Shown piece after piece: positions 1-5,243 of a DNA stretch of 5,243 nt. The notes beneath the pieces are model-generated. The model searched no databases. It saw nothing but the letters and a program-made list of their open reading frames with translations, and had not been told where the DNA came from. The stretch is taken from NCBI GenBank assembly GCA_900556015.1, contig USNH01000090.1, positions 1-5,243 of the forward strand, written 5' to 3'. This DNA comes from an uncultured Eubacteriales bacterium (GTDB taxonomy: Bacteria; Bacillota_A; Clostridia; Oscillospirales; Oscillospiraceae). The position numbers were made by a program, and so were the translations under genes. Each line of letters begins with the position of its first letter. The first letter of the stretch is position 1.

Positions 1-959
1 TCCTCGCAGTCAAATACCTGTTCCAGGGCGCGTTCGGCTCCAAGGCCGGCATCGGTACCACGCTCACCAAGGCCACGCCCCTGATCTTCACGGCCCTCTG
101 CGCCTGCTTCGCGTATAAGTGCGGCGTGTTCAACCTGGGCGGCGAGGGCCAGTTCCTCATGGGCTCTATCGCCGCGTTCCTGACGGCGTATTTCACCGGG
201 ACTACCGGCTTCGTGGGTATCGTGCTGGCGCTGCTGGCCGGTACGCTGGCCGGCGGCATTTGGGGCATGATCCCCGGCGTGCTGAAGATCACCCGCGGGC
301 AGAATGAGATGATCATCTCCATCATGCTGAACTATGTGGCCACACTGTTCATGGGCGTGCTGTATACCAACTGGATACGGGACGCCAGCGTGCCCCAGAC
401 TCCGGCGGTGGACGACCTGGTGAAGCTGCCCCGCGTCATACCGGGTATGCGCTTTACGTGGGGATTTGTCATCGCCGTGGTGGTGGGCCTGCTGCTGTAC
501 TACGTGCTGTTTTGGACCAGCAGCGGCTTCAAGCTGCGGGCCGTGGGCTACAACATGACGGCCAGCCGCTTCAACGGCATTCAGGTGAAGCGGTGCATGC
601 TGGCCAGCTTCATCGTCTCCGGCGCTATCGCCGGATTGGGCGGCGGCGCGGAGCTGCTGGGCACCCAGTTCCGGCTCATCAACGGCTTCGGCGCGGGCTA
701 CGGCTTCGACGGCGTGGCCATGGCCCTTATCGGTCAGCTGCACCCCATCGCAACGATGGTGGTGGCCCTGTTCTTCGCTGTGCTGCGTGTGGGCTCGACC
801 ACCATGCAGGCGGCCACCGGCGTACCCACCAGCGTTTCGGACATCATCCAGGCGTTGGTCATCGTGTTCTCCGTGGCCGGTATGGCGCTGACGAAGCTGC
901 CTGAGTTCCAAGCGTGGAAGGATCGTGTGTTTTCCAAGAGAAAGGCGGGTGACAAGTAA
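1..959 (+). CDS. BMP-type nucleoside/sugar ABC transporter permease, 5'-truncated
   Basis: Inner-membrane permease subunit of an ABC importer (BPD_transp_2 family, related to Bacillus NupP/YufP). The frame is open from base 3 to the TAA at 957-959, giving 318 complete visible residues. No start lies in the window: the GTG at 126 encodes an internal valine, because the sequence before it already reads as permease (hydrophobic segment with TPLIFTALCACFAYKCGVFN). Family hallmarks are visible: NLGGEGQ (from base 132), GQNEMIISIMLNYVA (about bases 297-341) and LRAVGYN (534-554), followed by a Gly-rich membrane helix ending GAIAGLGGGAELLG. Several hydrophobic segments fit the family's roughly 8-10 membrane helices. 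NupP-type proteins are about 350 residues, so roughly 30 residues are probably missing. The protein should pair with the next gene's product and an ATPase encoded outside the window. Purine nucleosides are the commonest substrates of the family, but the substrate here is inferred. Confidence 0.93.
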   Translation, partial: LAVKYLFQGAFGSKAGIGTTLTKATPLIFTALCACFAYKCGVFNLGGEGQFLMGSIAAFLTAYFTGTTGFVGIVLALLAGTLAGGIWGMIPGVLKITRGQNEMIISIMLNYVATLFMGVLYTNWIRDASVPQTPAVDDLVKLPRVIPGMRFTWGFVIAVVVGLLLYYVLFWTSSGFKLRAVGYNMTASRFNGIQVKRCMLASFIVSGAIAGLGGGAELLGTQFRLINGFGAGYGFDGVAMALIGQLHPIATMVVALFFAVLRVGSTTMQAATGVPTSVSDIIQALVIVFSVAGMALTKLPEFQAWKDRVFSKRKAGDK

Positions 960-1882
960 TGGATTGGATCTCCAGTTTGCTTCTGGCCACCGTCCGCCTG
1001 GCCATCCCTCTGCTGCTGATCTCTCTGGCGGAGCTGTACGGACAGCGGGCCGGTATGGTGAATATCGGCCTGGAGGGTCTTGCCTCCATCGGCGCGTTGG
1101 TGGGCTTTTTGGTGTGCTTCTTCACCGGCTCGAACTGGCTGGGCCTGCTGTGCGGCGCACTGGCCGGCTTGGCGGTGAATATGATCTACGCCTTCTCCAC
1201 GGTGACGCTCTGCGCGGACCACACCGTGTACGGCATGGCCATCAATATCTTCGCGCCGGCATTGGCGTCGTTTATCTACCGCATCGTGTTCGGTACGGGC
1301 TCTGATCTGAAGCAGATCTCCACCATGTCCAGCATCGCCATCCCCGGCCTGAAGGACATCCCTGTGATTGGGCCGCTGCTGTTCGACCAAAGCCCCATGG
1401 TCTATCTGACGCTGCTGTTCGTGGTGTTCACCTCCGTGTTCTTCAATCGGACGCGGGCGGGCCTGAGCTATAAGTCTGTGGGCGAGCATCCCCAGGCGGC
1501 GGCTACGCTGGGCATCAACGTCATCGGCGTGAAGTACGTGGCCTGCATGATCTGCGGTGCGCTGGCCGGTATGGGCGGCGCGTACCTGACCACCTGCTAC
1601 TCCAGCACCTACACCGACGGCATTGTGGCCGGACGCGGCTTCATCGCTCTGGCCGCCGTGATCTTCGGACGCTGGAGCGCCGGCGGTATCCTGCTGGCCT
1701 GCCTGTTCTTCGGCTTCTGCGACGCTTTGCAGATCCGTTTGCAGGTGTCCGGCATTGGCATCCCGTACCAGTTCTTCCAGATGATCCCCTATGTGGCCAC
1801 CGTGGTGGTGCTGAGCCTGATCGGTACGAAGCAGGCCGGGCCGAAGGCCAACGGTGCGCCCTATCGCCGCGAACAGCGGTGA
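959..1882 (+). CDS. BMP-type nucleoside/sugar ABC transporter permease, second subunit
   Basis: The second membrane subunit of the same importer, 307 residues, related to Bacillus NupQ/YufQ (about 320 residues). Its ATG shares one base with the previous gene's TAA (TAATG), and only a weak AAAGG lies upstream, so translation is probably coupled to the first permease. Family motifs are in order: ELYGQRAGMVNIGLEG (residues 25-40), a second loop ADHTVYGMAINIF (86-98), the cytoplasmic segment VGEHPQAAATLGI (174-186), which resembles the ATPase-contact region of these permeases, and a Gly-rich helix GALAGMGGAYL (200-210). Long hydrophobic stretches across the protein indicate multiple membrane helices, and the tail is basic (PYRREQR). 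The two permeases should form a heterodimeric channel that receives ligand from the lipoprotein encoded next. The family assignment is firm; the exact substrate is not readable. Confidence 0.94.
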   Translation: MDWISSLLLATVRLAIPLLLISLAELYGQRAGMVNIGLEGLASIGALVGFLVCFFTGSNWLGLLCGALAGLAVNMIYAFSTVTLCADHTVYGMAINIFAPALASFIYRIVFGTGSDLKQISTMSSIAIPGLKDIPVIGPLLFDQSPMVYLTLLFVVFTSVFFNRTRAGLSYKSVGEHPQAAATLGINVIGVKYVACMICGALAGMGGAYLTTCYSSTYTDGIVAGRGFIALAAVIFGRWSAGGILLACLFFGFCDALQIRLQVSGIGIPYQFFQMIPYVATVVVLSLIGTKQAGPKANGAPYRREQR

Positions 1883-1890
1883 CATGACGG

Positions 1891-1914
1891 TAATAACGCC
1901 TCCGGGCGGTATTA
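1891..1914 (+). other. Intercistronic hairpin between permease and binding-protein genes
   Basis: The arms TAATAACGCC (1891-1900) and GGCGGTATTA (1905-1914) pair around a TCCG loop with a single A/G mismatch. No T-run follows; the next bases are A/G-rich, so this is not an intrinsic terminator. A hairpin between transporter genes and a downstream binding-protein gene often marks an RNA processing or stability site that lets the binding protein be made in excess. That role is inferred here. Confidence 0.5.
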
Positions 1915-1940
1915 TAGAAGAAAAAAGCAAGACACAAAAT

Positions 1941-1947
1941 AAGGAGG
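1941..1947 (+). promoter_or_regulatory. Strong ribosome binding site of the BMP lipoprotein gene
   Basis: AAGGAGG lies 7 bases before the ATG at 1955, in an A-rich, probably unstructured stretch (from about 1917). This near-perfect Shine-Dalgarno sequence contrasts with the weak, coupled start of the preceding permease and fits a binding protein made in molar excess. It also fixes the start codon. Confidence 0.85.
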
Positions 1948-1954
1948 AAAACAA

Positions 1955-2995
1955 ATGAAGAAGTTTCTTGCGCTGCTGCTGGCGCTGACCATGGCTCTGT
2001 CCCTGGTTGCCTGCGGCAAGGACAACGACGCCAACACCGGCGACGACGCTAACACCGGCGATGATGCCAAGACCTACAAGGTCGCCATGATCTGCGACTC
2101 CAGCATCAACGACGGCGGCTGGGGCGCGGCCTGCTACAACGCCATGATCGCCGCGGCCGAAAAGATGGGCTGGGAGACCGAGGTCACCGACTCCATCTCG
2201 CAGGACGCCTACTATGATTCCATCGTCGCCTACTGCACCCTCGGCTACGACATGATCTACGCCCCCGGCAACCAGTACACCGATGCCGTGCTGCAGGCCG
2301 CCGAGGAGTATCCTGACATCGCCTTCGCGCTACTGAACGGCGCTGAGACCACCCCCGACAAGGCCGTCAACGGCAACGTGTCCTCTCTGCTGCCCAACGC
2401 CCAGCAGATCGGCTGGATCGCCGGTGCGCTGGCCGGCCTGATGACGGAGACCGGCAAGCTGGGCTTCATCGGCGGCATGGAGCTGGATACCACCAAGGGC
2501 AAGATCGCCGGCTTCAAGGAAGCTGCCGAGTACGTTGGCGCTCAGGAGGGCAAGACCGTTGAGTTGCTGAACGTCCCCTATGCCAACTCCTTCAGCGATG
2601 CCCCCAAGGGCAAGGAGTTCGCCACCGAGCTGATCAACCAGGGTGCTGACGTGTTCTTCGGCGACGCTTCCGCCGTTGACTCCGGCGCTCGTGAGGCCAT
2701 CGACGAGGCCAACGCCAAGGCCGGCGCTGTGAAGATCTACGACATCGGCCAGCCCGCCGACATCCTGGGTCAGAACGAGTGCATCATCTGCTCCCAGGTC
2801 ACCGACAACTCCGCCATGATCGTGGCCTCCATGGAGGCTGTTGAGGCCGGTACTTTCGGCGGCAACACCGTGTACGGCACGCTGGAGAACGGCACGCTGT
2901 CCGCCGGTGCGCTCAGCGATCTGGTCCCCTCCGAGGTGCAGGCCAAGTATCTGGACTACATCAAGCAGATGACCGACGGCACCTTCATGAAGTAA
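1955..2995 (+). CDS. BMP-family substrate-binding lipoprotein
   Basis: Extracytoplasmic solute-binding lipoprotein of the BMP/PnrA family, 346 residues, the usual length. It captures ligand outside the membrane and delivers it to the two permeases encoded just upstream. The N-terminus is a lipoprotein signal: MKK, a hydrophobic core, then the lipobox LVAC with the lipidated Cys at residue 20. An acidic repeated linker (about 23-39) leads to the binding domain starting YKVAMICDSSINDGGWG (41-57). Further family features are NQYTDAVLQAAEEYPDIAFALLNG and KLGFIGGMELDTTKGKIAGFKEA, typical of the hinge and second lobe. Where many nucleoside-binding members carry a DDKSFN motif, this one has NDGGWG with Trp56, so it belongs to a different subgroup and may bind a different ligand. 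C-ending codons predominate and the ribosome site is strong, both consistent with high expression. The family is certain; purine nucleoside as ligand is only the family default. Confidence 0.94.
   Translation: MKKFLALLLALTMALSLVACGKDNDANTGDDANTGDDAKTYKVAMICDSSINDGGWGAACYNAMIAAAEKMGWETEVTDSISQDAYYDSIVAYCTLGYDMIYAPGNQYTDAVLQAAEEYPDIAFALLNGAETTPDKAVNGNVSSLLPNAQQIGWIAGALAGLMTETGKLGFIGGMELDTTKGKIAGFKEAAEYVGAQEGKTVELLNVPYANSFSDAPKGKEFATELINQGADVFFGDASAVDSGAREAIDEANAKAGAVKIYDIGQPADILGQNECIICSQVTDNSAMIVASMEAVEAGTFGGNTVYGTLENGTLSAGALSDLVPSEVQAKYLDYIKQMTDGTFMK
2030..2065 (+). repeat. Two tandem 18-bp units encoding the lipoprotein linker
   Basis: Two in-frame copies of an 18-bp unit (2030-2047 and 2048-2065) each encode ANTGDD. 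They differ only at third codon positions (GCC/GCT, GAC/GAT). They lie just after the lipidated cysteine and form a hydrophilic, acidic tether between the membrane anchor and the folded domain. Such linkers vary in length between strains by repeat slippage. Confidence 0.8.
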
Positions 2996-3024
2996 GCGTG
3001 TGCTTATAACCTGCAAAATATTAG

Positions 3025-3062
3025 AAAAATGCCCGCACAGCTGCGCTGTGCGGGCATTTTTT
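3025..3062 (+). terminator. Intrinsic terminator of the transporter operon
   Basis: The GC-rich stem GCCCGCACAG (3031-3040) pairs with CTGTGCGGGC (3046-3055) around a short loop. It is extended by flanking A and T residues and followed by a T-run (3057-3062). It lies about 30 bases after the lipoprotein stop and separates the operon from the next promoter. Confidence 0.93.
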
Positions 3063-3087
3063 GCACGGAAAGTGCGGGAAATGGACG

Positions 3088-3116
3088 TTGAAATGCATAG
3101 CTGCCGCGCCTATAAT
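3088..3116 (+). promoter_or_regulatory. Sigma-A promoter of the cyclic-di-GMP gene
   Basis: The -35 box TTGAAA (3088-3093) and -10 box TATAAT (3111-3116) are separated by the optimal 17 bases. Transcription is expected to start near 3123, giving a leader of about 70 nt. The promoter sits directly behind the operon terminator, so the downstream gene is an independent unit. Confidence 0.82.
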
Positions 3117-3136
3117 ATAGGATAAAACATAGAAAC

Positions 3137-3179
3137 GCCGCCGTATGGCGGCAAAACTGCATACCGCGGAGGCGGTAGT
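3137..3179 (+). promoter_or_regulatory. Structured 5' leader with two hairpins
   Basis: Hairpin one is GCCGCC (3137-3142) / GTAT / GGCGGC (3147-3152), a perfect 6-bp stem. Hairpin two pairs ACCGC (3163-3167) with GCGGT (3172-3176), helped by ACT (3156-3158) with AGT (3177-3179). It lies just ahead of the Shine-Dalgarno at 3181. CCGCC at 3138-3142 could instead pair with GGCGG at 3171-3175, and GTATG (3143-3147) can face CATAC (3160-3164), so alternative folds are possible. I do not recognise a known riboswitch. A role in translation control is inferred only. Confidence 0.4.
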
Positions 3180-3180
3180 T

Positions 3181-3185
3181 GGAGG
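3181..3185 (+). promoter_or_regulatory. Ribosome binding site that decides the start at 3194
   Basis: GGAGG lies 8 bases before the ATG at 3194. A competing TTG at 3179 in the same frame has another GGAGG (3168-3172) 6 bases upstream, but that copy lies within the second leader hairpin and the TTG itself touches the better-placed GGAGG. ATG 3194 is preferred; the alternative adds only five residues. Confidence 0.7.
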
Positions 3186-3193
3186 CTCGATCC

Positions 3194-5107
3194 ATGCAAA
3201 GGGGAAACTGGGCGTTCAGGGCGCTGGCGAATTACTGTGACCTGATCGCGGAATATAACAGGGAGGAGCAGCGGTTCTTCATCCACCATGACGCCAGTGC
3301 GCCGGAAGACGAGGGGAGATGGCTGCCGGTGGAGGAGGTGCGCCTGCGCTTCCGCGGCGCTTATGCCACGGATATGCACGGCGTACGGGTGACGGAATCG
3401 TATATACGGGAGCAGTTTGAGCAGGGGCAGGACAGCTACGATTTCCAGCTCCGTTTCCGCGGCAGCGAATGGGAGCAGCGGTGGTATGCCATCCACATGG
3501 AGCGCGGCGGCGGGCCGCTGCTGCTGATCACCGGCAAGGATATGTATGACGAGCGGTATCACGACGCGCTTACCGGCGCGTACAACCGCAACTACTATGA
3601 GCTGCACATGAAGAACACGCAGGCCAGCGGCGGCATCGCCGTCATCGACCTGGACGATTTCAAGCTGTGCAACGACCTATACGGTCACGGCGTGGGCGAC
3701 ATGGCGCTCTCCCGGCTGACGGAGGTGATCACCAACGCGATGGGCCGTGCGGGCATGGTGATCCGCTACGGCGGCGATGAGTTTTTGCTGCTGATGCCGT
3801 CTGTACCGGCGGACTACTTTGCGGCCACGCTGGAGCTGATCCGCAGCCGCGCCAAGGCGATACATATTCCCGGCTGCGAGGGACTTCAGGTGTCGGTGAG
3901 TATCGGCGGCGTGACGGCGCGGCAGGAGACTATGGCCGAGGCGGTGCAGCGGGCGGATCGGCTGATGTACCGGGCCAAGACGCGGAAAAACGCCGTAGTC
4001 ACCGACCGCATGATGCCAGAGGAGCGGCAGGCCACGGAGGCCGCTGCACCGCACATGGGGCAGGTACTGGTGGTGGGCGATTCCGCCATGAACCGCGCCA
4101 TTTTGGCGGAGATGCTGGGCGACGACTTTAGTGTTTTGGAGGCTTCCAACGGCAAGGAGTGCATGGAAAAGCTGCGCCAGTACGGAACGGGCATCTCTTT
4201 GGTGCTGCTGGACATTATCGTGCCGGAGCAGGACGGCTTCTCCGTGCTGGAGGAGATGAACAAGGCGCACTATATCGAGGACATCCCCGTGGTGATGATC
4301 GCCTCGGAGGGCTCTGGCAGCGACACGCGGTTAGCCTACGAGTTGGGCGTGTCCGATTACATCAGCCGCCCCTTCGATGCGAAGATGGTGCATCACCGGG
4401 TGGTGAATACCATCAAGCTCTACGCCAAGCAGCGCAGGCTGATCTCCGTCATCTCCCGCCAGTCCCAGGAGAAGGAAAAGGACAACCGGGTGATGGTCGG
4501 CATCCTCAGCGGCGTGGTGGGCTATCACAACAAGGAGAGCGCGGCCCACATGCTCCACATGCGCCGCATGACCACGCTGCTGCTGGAGCACCTGACCATG
4601 AAGACCAGCCGCTACGGCCTGACGCCGCAGGATATTGAGATGATCGGCATGGCCGCCACGCTGCACGACATCGGAAAGCTGGGCATCAGCGATGCCATTT
4701 TGAACAAGCCCGGCCCGCTGGATGCGGAGGAAATGGCCATCATGCGTACCCATACCGTCATCGGCGAATCGCTTCTGAAGGGGATGGAGCTGTATGAGAA
4801 AGAGCCGCTCCTGAAGATGGCGGCGGAGATATGCCGCTGGCATCATGAGCGCATCGACGGCGGCGGCTACCCGGACGGCCTGACGGGCAGCGAAATACCC
4901 ATCGGCGTACAGGTGGTGTCGCTGGCGGATGCCTATGACGCGCTGCTCAGTGACCGGGCCTACAAGTCCGCCTATCCCGCCCAGCGCGCCATGGAGATGA
5001 TCCGCTGCGGCGCGTGCGGCGCGTTCGATCCGCTGCTGCTGGAGTGCCTGACGGAGGTGCAGGACGTACTGGCAGAGGAAGCATACCGGGAAGCGCCGAA
5101 GCAATAG
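3194..5107 (+). CDS. PAS-like/GGDEF/receiver/HD-GYP cyclic-di-GMP synthase-phosphodiesterase
   Basis: A cytoplasmic signalling protein of 637 residues (numbered from ATG 3194) with no membrane helix. Residues 1-120 look like a PAS-type sensor fold, an assignment by appearance only. The GGDEF domain (about 124-270) starts DALTG and has the metal and substrate residues D152, N160 and D169 and an intact GGDEF signature at 193-197, so it should make cyclic-di-GMP from two GTP. The inhibitory RxxD site is absent (GRAG at 184-187). The receiver (about 290-410) keeps the phospho-acceptor D340, but three other pocket residues differ: G295, A370 and R392. A helical linker leads to the HD-GYP domain (about 430-630) with E448, H452, H491-D492, K495, H520, H550-H551, GYP at 558-560 and D579, the complete ligand set of trinuclear-metal HD-GYP enzymes, so it should hydrolyse cyclic-di-GMP. 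Synthesis and breakdown sit in one chain, with the receiver as a possible switch (inferred). Monocistronic, with its own promoter and terminator. Confidence 0.93.
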   Translation: MQRGNWAFRALANYCDLIAEYNREEQRFFIHHDASAPEDEGRWLPVEEVRLRFRGAYATDMHGVRVTESYIREQFEQGQDSYDFQLRFRGSEWEQRWYAIHMERGGGPLLLITGKDMYDERYHDALTGAYNRNYYELHMKNTQASGGIAVIDLDDFKLCNDLYGHGVGDMALSRLTEVITNAMGRAGMVIRYGGDEFLLLMPSVPADYFAATLELIRSRAKAIHIPGCEGLQVSVSIGGVTARQETMAEAVQRADRLMYRAKTRKNAVVTDRMMPEERQATEAAAPHMGQVLVVGDSAMNRAILAEMLGDDFSVLEASNGKECMEKLRQYGTGISLVLLDIIVPEQDGFSVLEEMNKAHYIEDIPVVMIASEGSGSDTRLAYELGVSDYISRPFDAKMVHHRVVNTIKLYAKQRRLISVISRQSQEKEKDNRVMVGILSGVVGYHNKESAAHMLHMRRMTTLLLEHLTMKTSRYGLTPQDIEMIGMAATLHDIGKLGISDAILNKPGPLDAEEMAIMRTHTVIGESLLKGMELYEKEPLLKMAAEICRWHHERIDGGGYPDGLTGSEIPIGVQVVSLADAYDALLSDRAYKSAYPAQRAMEMIRCGACGAFDPLLLECLTEVQDVLAEEAYREAPKQ

Positions 5108-5110
5108 CAT

Positions 5111-5145
5111 AAAAGTCCCCGCTGCGCCGCGCAGCGGGGACTTTT
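5111..5145 (+). terminator. Intrinsic terminator after the cyclic-di-GMP gene, possibly bidirectional
   Basis: AAAAGTCCCCGCTGC (5111-5125) and GCAGCGGGGACTTTT (5131-5145) are perfect 15-bp arms around a 5-base loop. The stem begins 4 bases after the TAG stop. The T-run is only four bases, but the A-run on the other side would serve as a T-run on the minus strand, so it could stop transcription from both sides. Confidence 0.88.
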
Positions 5146-5151
5146 CGCATA

Positions 5152-5184
5152 TTTTGTGAACAAACGTTGCTTCTTTTGTGAACA
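5152..5184 (+). repeat. 11-bp direct repeats upstream of the heat-shock promoter
   Basis: TTTTGTGAACA occurs identically at 5152-5162 and 5174-5184. The start-to-start distance is 22 bp, about two helical turns, which would place a bound protein on one face of the DNA. A GC pair five bases upstream of each copy is also conserved. The second copy ends right where the CIRCE element starts. An operator or activator site is plausible; no known regulator is recognised. Confidence 0.5.
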
Positions 5185-5211
5185 TTAGCACTCTTAGCTT
5201 GACAGTGCTAA
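5185..5211 (+). promoter_or_regulatory. CIRCE element (HrcA repressor operator)
   Basis: TTAGCACTC (5185-5193), a 9-base spacer and CAGTGCTAA (5203-5211) match the consensus inverted repeat TTAGCACTC-N9-GAGTGCTAA at 17 of 18 arm positions. The only mismatch is the innermost base of the right arm. CIRCE is the operator of HrcA, the repressor of class I heat-shock genes in Bacillota. It overlaps the -35 box, so a bound repressor would block RNA polymerase. The controlled gene starts beyond the window and is probably groES-groEL, hrcA-grpE-dnaK or another chaperone or protease gene. Confidence 0.9.
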
Positions 5212-5226
5212 AATCGGCGCTATAAT
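5199..5226 (+). promoter_or_regulatory. Consensus sigma-A promoter under CIRCE control
   Basis: A perfect -35 TTGACA (5199-5204) and a perfect -10 TATAAT (5221-5226) are separated by 16 bases. Transcription should begin near 5233, inside the window, but no start codon follows before its end. Such a strong promoter needs tight repression, which the overlapping CIRCE can supply. Confidence 0.88.
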
Positions 5227-5243
5227 AAGGCCGAACCTTGAGA

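Noticed and set aside
126..128. GTG as the start of the first permease
   Set aside because: The frame is open to the left edge and codes for typical permease sequence before this codon. No ribosome site precedes it.
1879..1915. Internal promoter for the BMP gene (TATTAT at 1910-1915)
   Set aside because: The nearest -35-like GTGACA is 25 bases away, and the TATTAT lies in the hairpin arm. Read-through from the permeases explains expression.
734..1954. Long minus-strand reading frame of 406 codons
   Set aside because: It lies antisense to two convincing permease genes, is rich in His, Gln, Gly and Arg as expected of a GC-rich shadow frame, and has no domain that I recognise.
3179..3181. TTG as the start of the cyclic-di-GMP gene
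   Set aside because: It overlaps the GGAGG that is ideally placed for ATG 3194, and its own GGAGG lies in a hairpin. The difference is only five residues.
3123..3193. Canonical cyclic-di-GMP-I (GEMM) riboswitch ahead of the cyclic-di-GMP gene
   Set aside because: Only fragments resemble it. The first GGGCAAACC-type strand, a closing P1 helix and a normal-length P3 are missing, and the leader is too short.
5152..5184. Rex or CtsR operator in the TTTTGTGAACA repeats
   Set aside because: Rex sites need inverted TTGTGAA/TTCACAA-type halves and CtsR sites need GGTCAAA heptads. These repeats are direct and lack the heptad.
4331..5191. Long minus-strand reading frame opposite the HD-GYP region
   Set aside because: It is a shadow of the conserved HD-GYP sequence, it crosses the terminator, and its protein is low-complexity His/Gln/Ala-rich.

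Overview
The window looks like chromosomal DNA of a GC-rich, low-motility-type gut Clostridium relative (Oscillospiraceae-like Bacillota). This is inferred from strong AAGGAGG/GGAGG ribosome sites, sigma-A promoters close to TTGACA/TATAAT, a lipoprotein signal peptide of clostridial style, a CIRCE heat-shock operator, and a GGDEF/receiver/HD-GYP protein of a type I associate with anaerobic Firmicutes. Species cannot be named from the sequence. All genes read on the + strand.

Bases 1-2995 hold the end of an ABC transporter operon of the BMP (basic membrane protein / nucleoside) class. It contains the 3' part of a first inner-membrane permease, a second permease whose ATG overlaps the first gene's stop codon by one base, and, after a 72-bp gap with a hairpin and a strong ribosome site, the substrate-binding lipoprotein. 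The ATPase gene expected for such a transporter is not in the window and probably lies upstream. A strong intrinsic terminator closes the operon at about 3025-3062.

Bases 3088-5145 form an independent single-gene unit. It has its own sigma-A promoter (TTGAAA-17-TATAAT), a leader of about 70 nt that can fold into hairpins, one large cyclic-di-GMP signalling gene and a symmetric terminator. The protein joins a PAS-like sensor region, an apparently active GGDEF diguanylate cyclase without the product-inhibition site, a receiver domain with an altered phosphorylation pocket, and an HD-GYP phosphodiesterase with all metal ligands. It should be able both to make and to break down cyclic-di-GMP.

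Bases 5146-5243 are the control region of a gene that starts beyond the window. They hold two 11-bp direct repeats 22 bp apart, then a CIRCE element (HrcA operator, one mismatch) overlapping a perfect TTGACA-16-TATAAT promoter. The next gene is therefore probably an HrcA-controlled chaperone or protease gene.

Most of the window is recognisable. No wholly new system is evident. The points most worth a second look are the double-headed cyclic-di-GMP enzyme with its odd receiver, its structured leader, and the heat-shock control region at the right edge.
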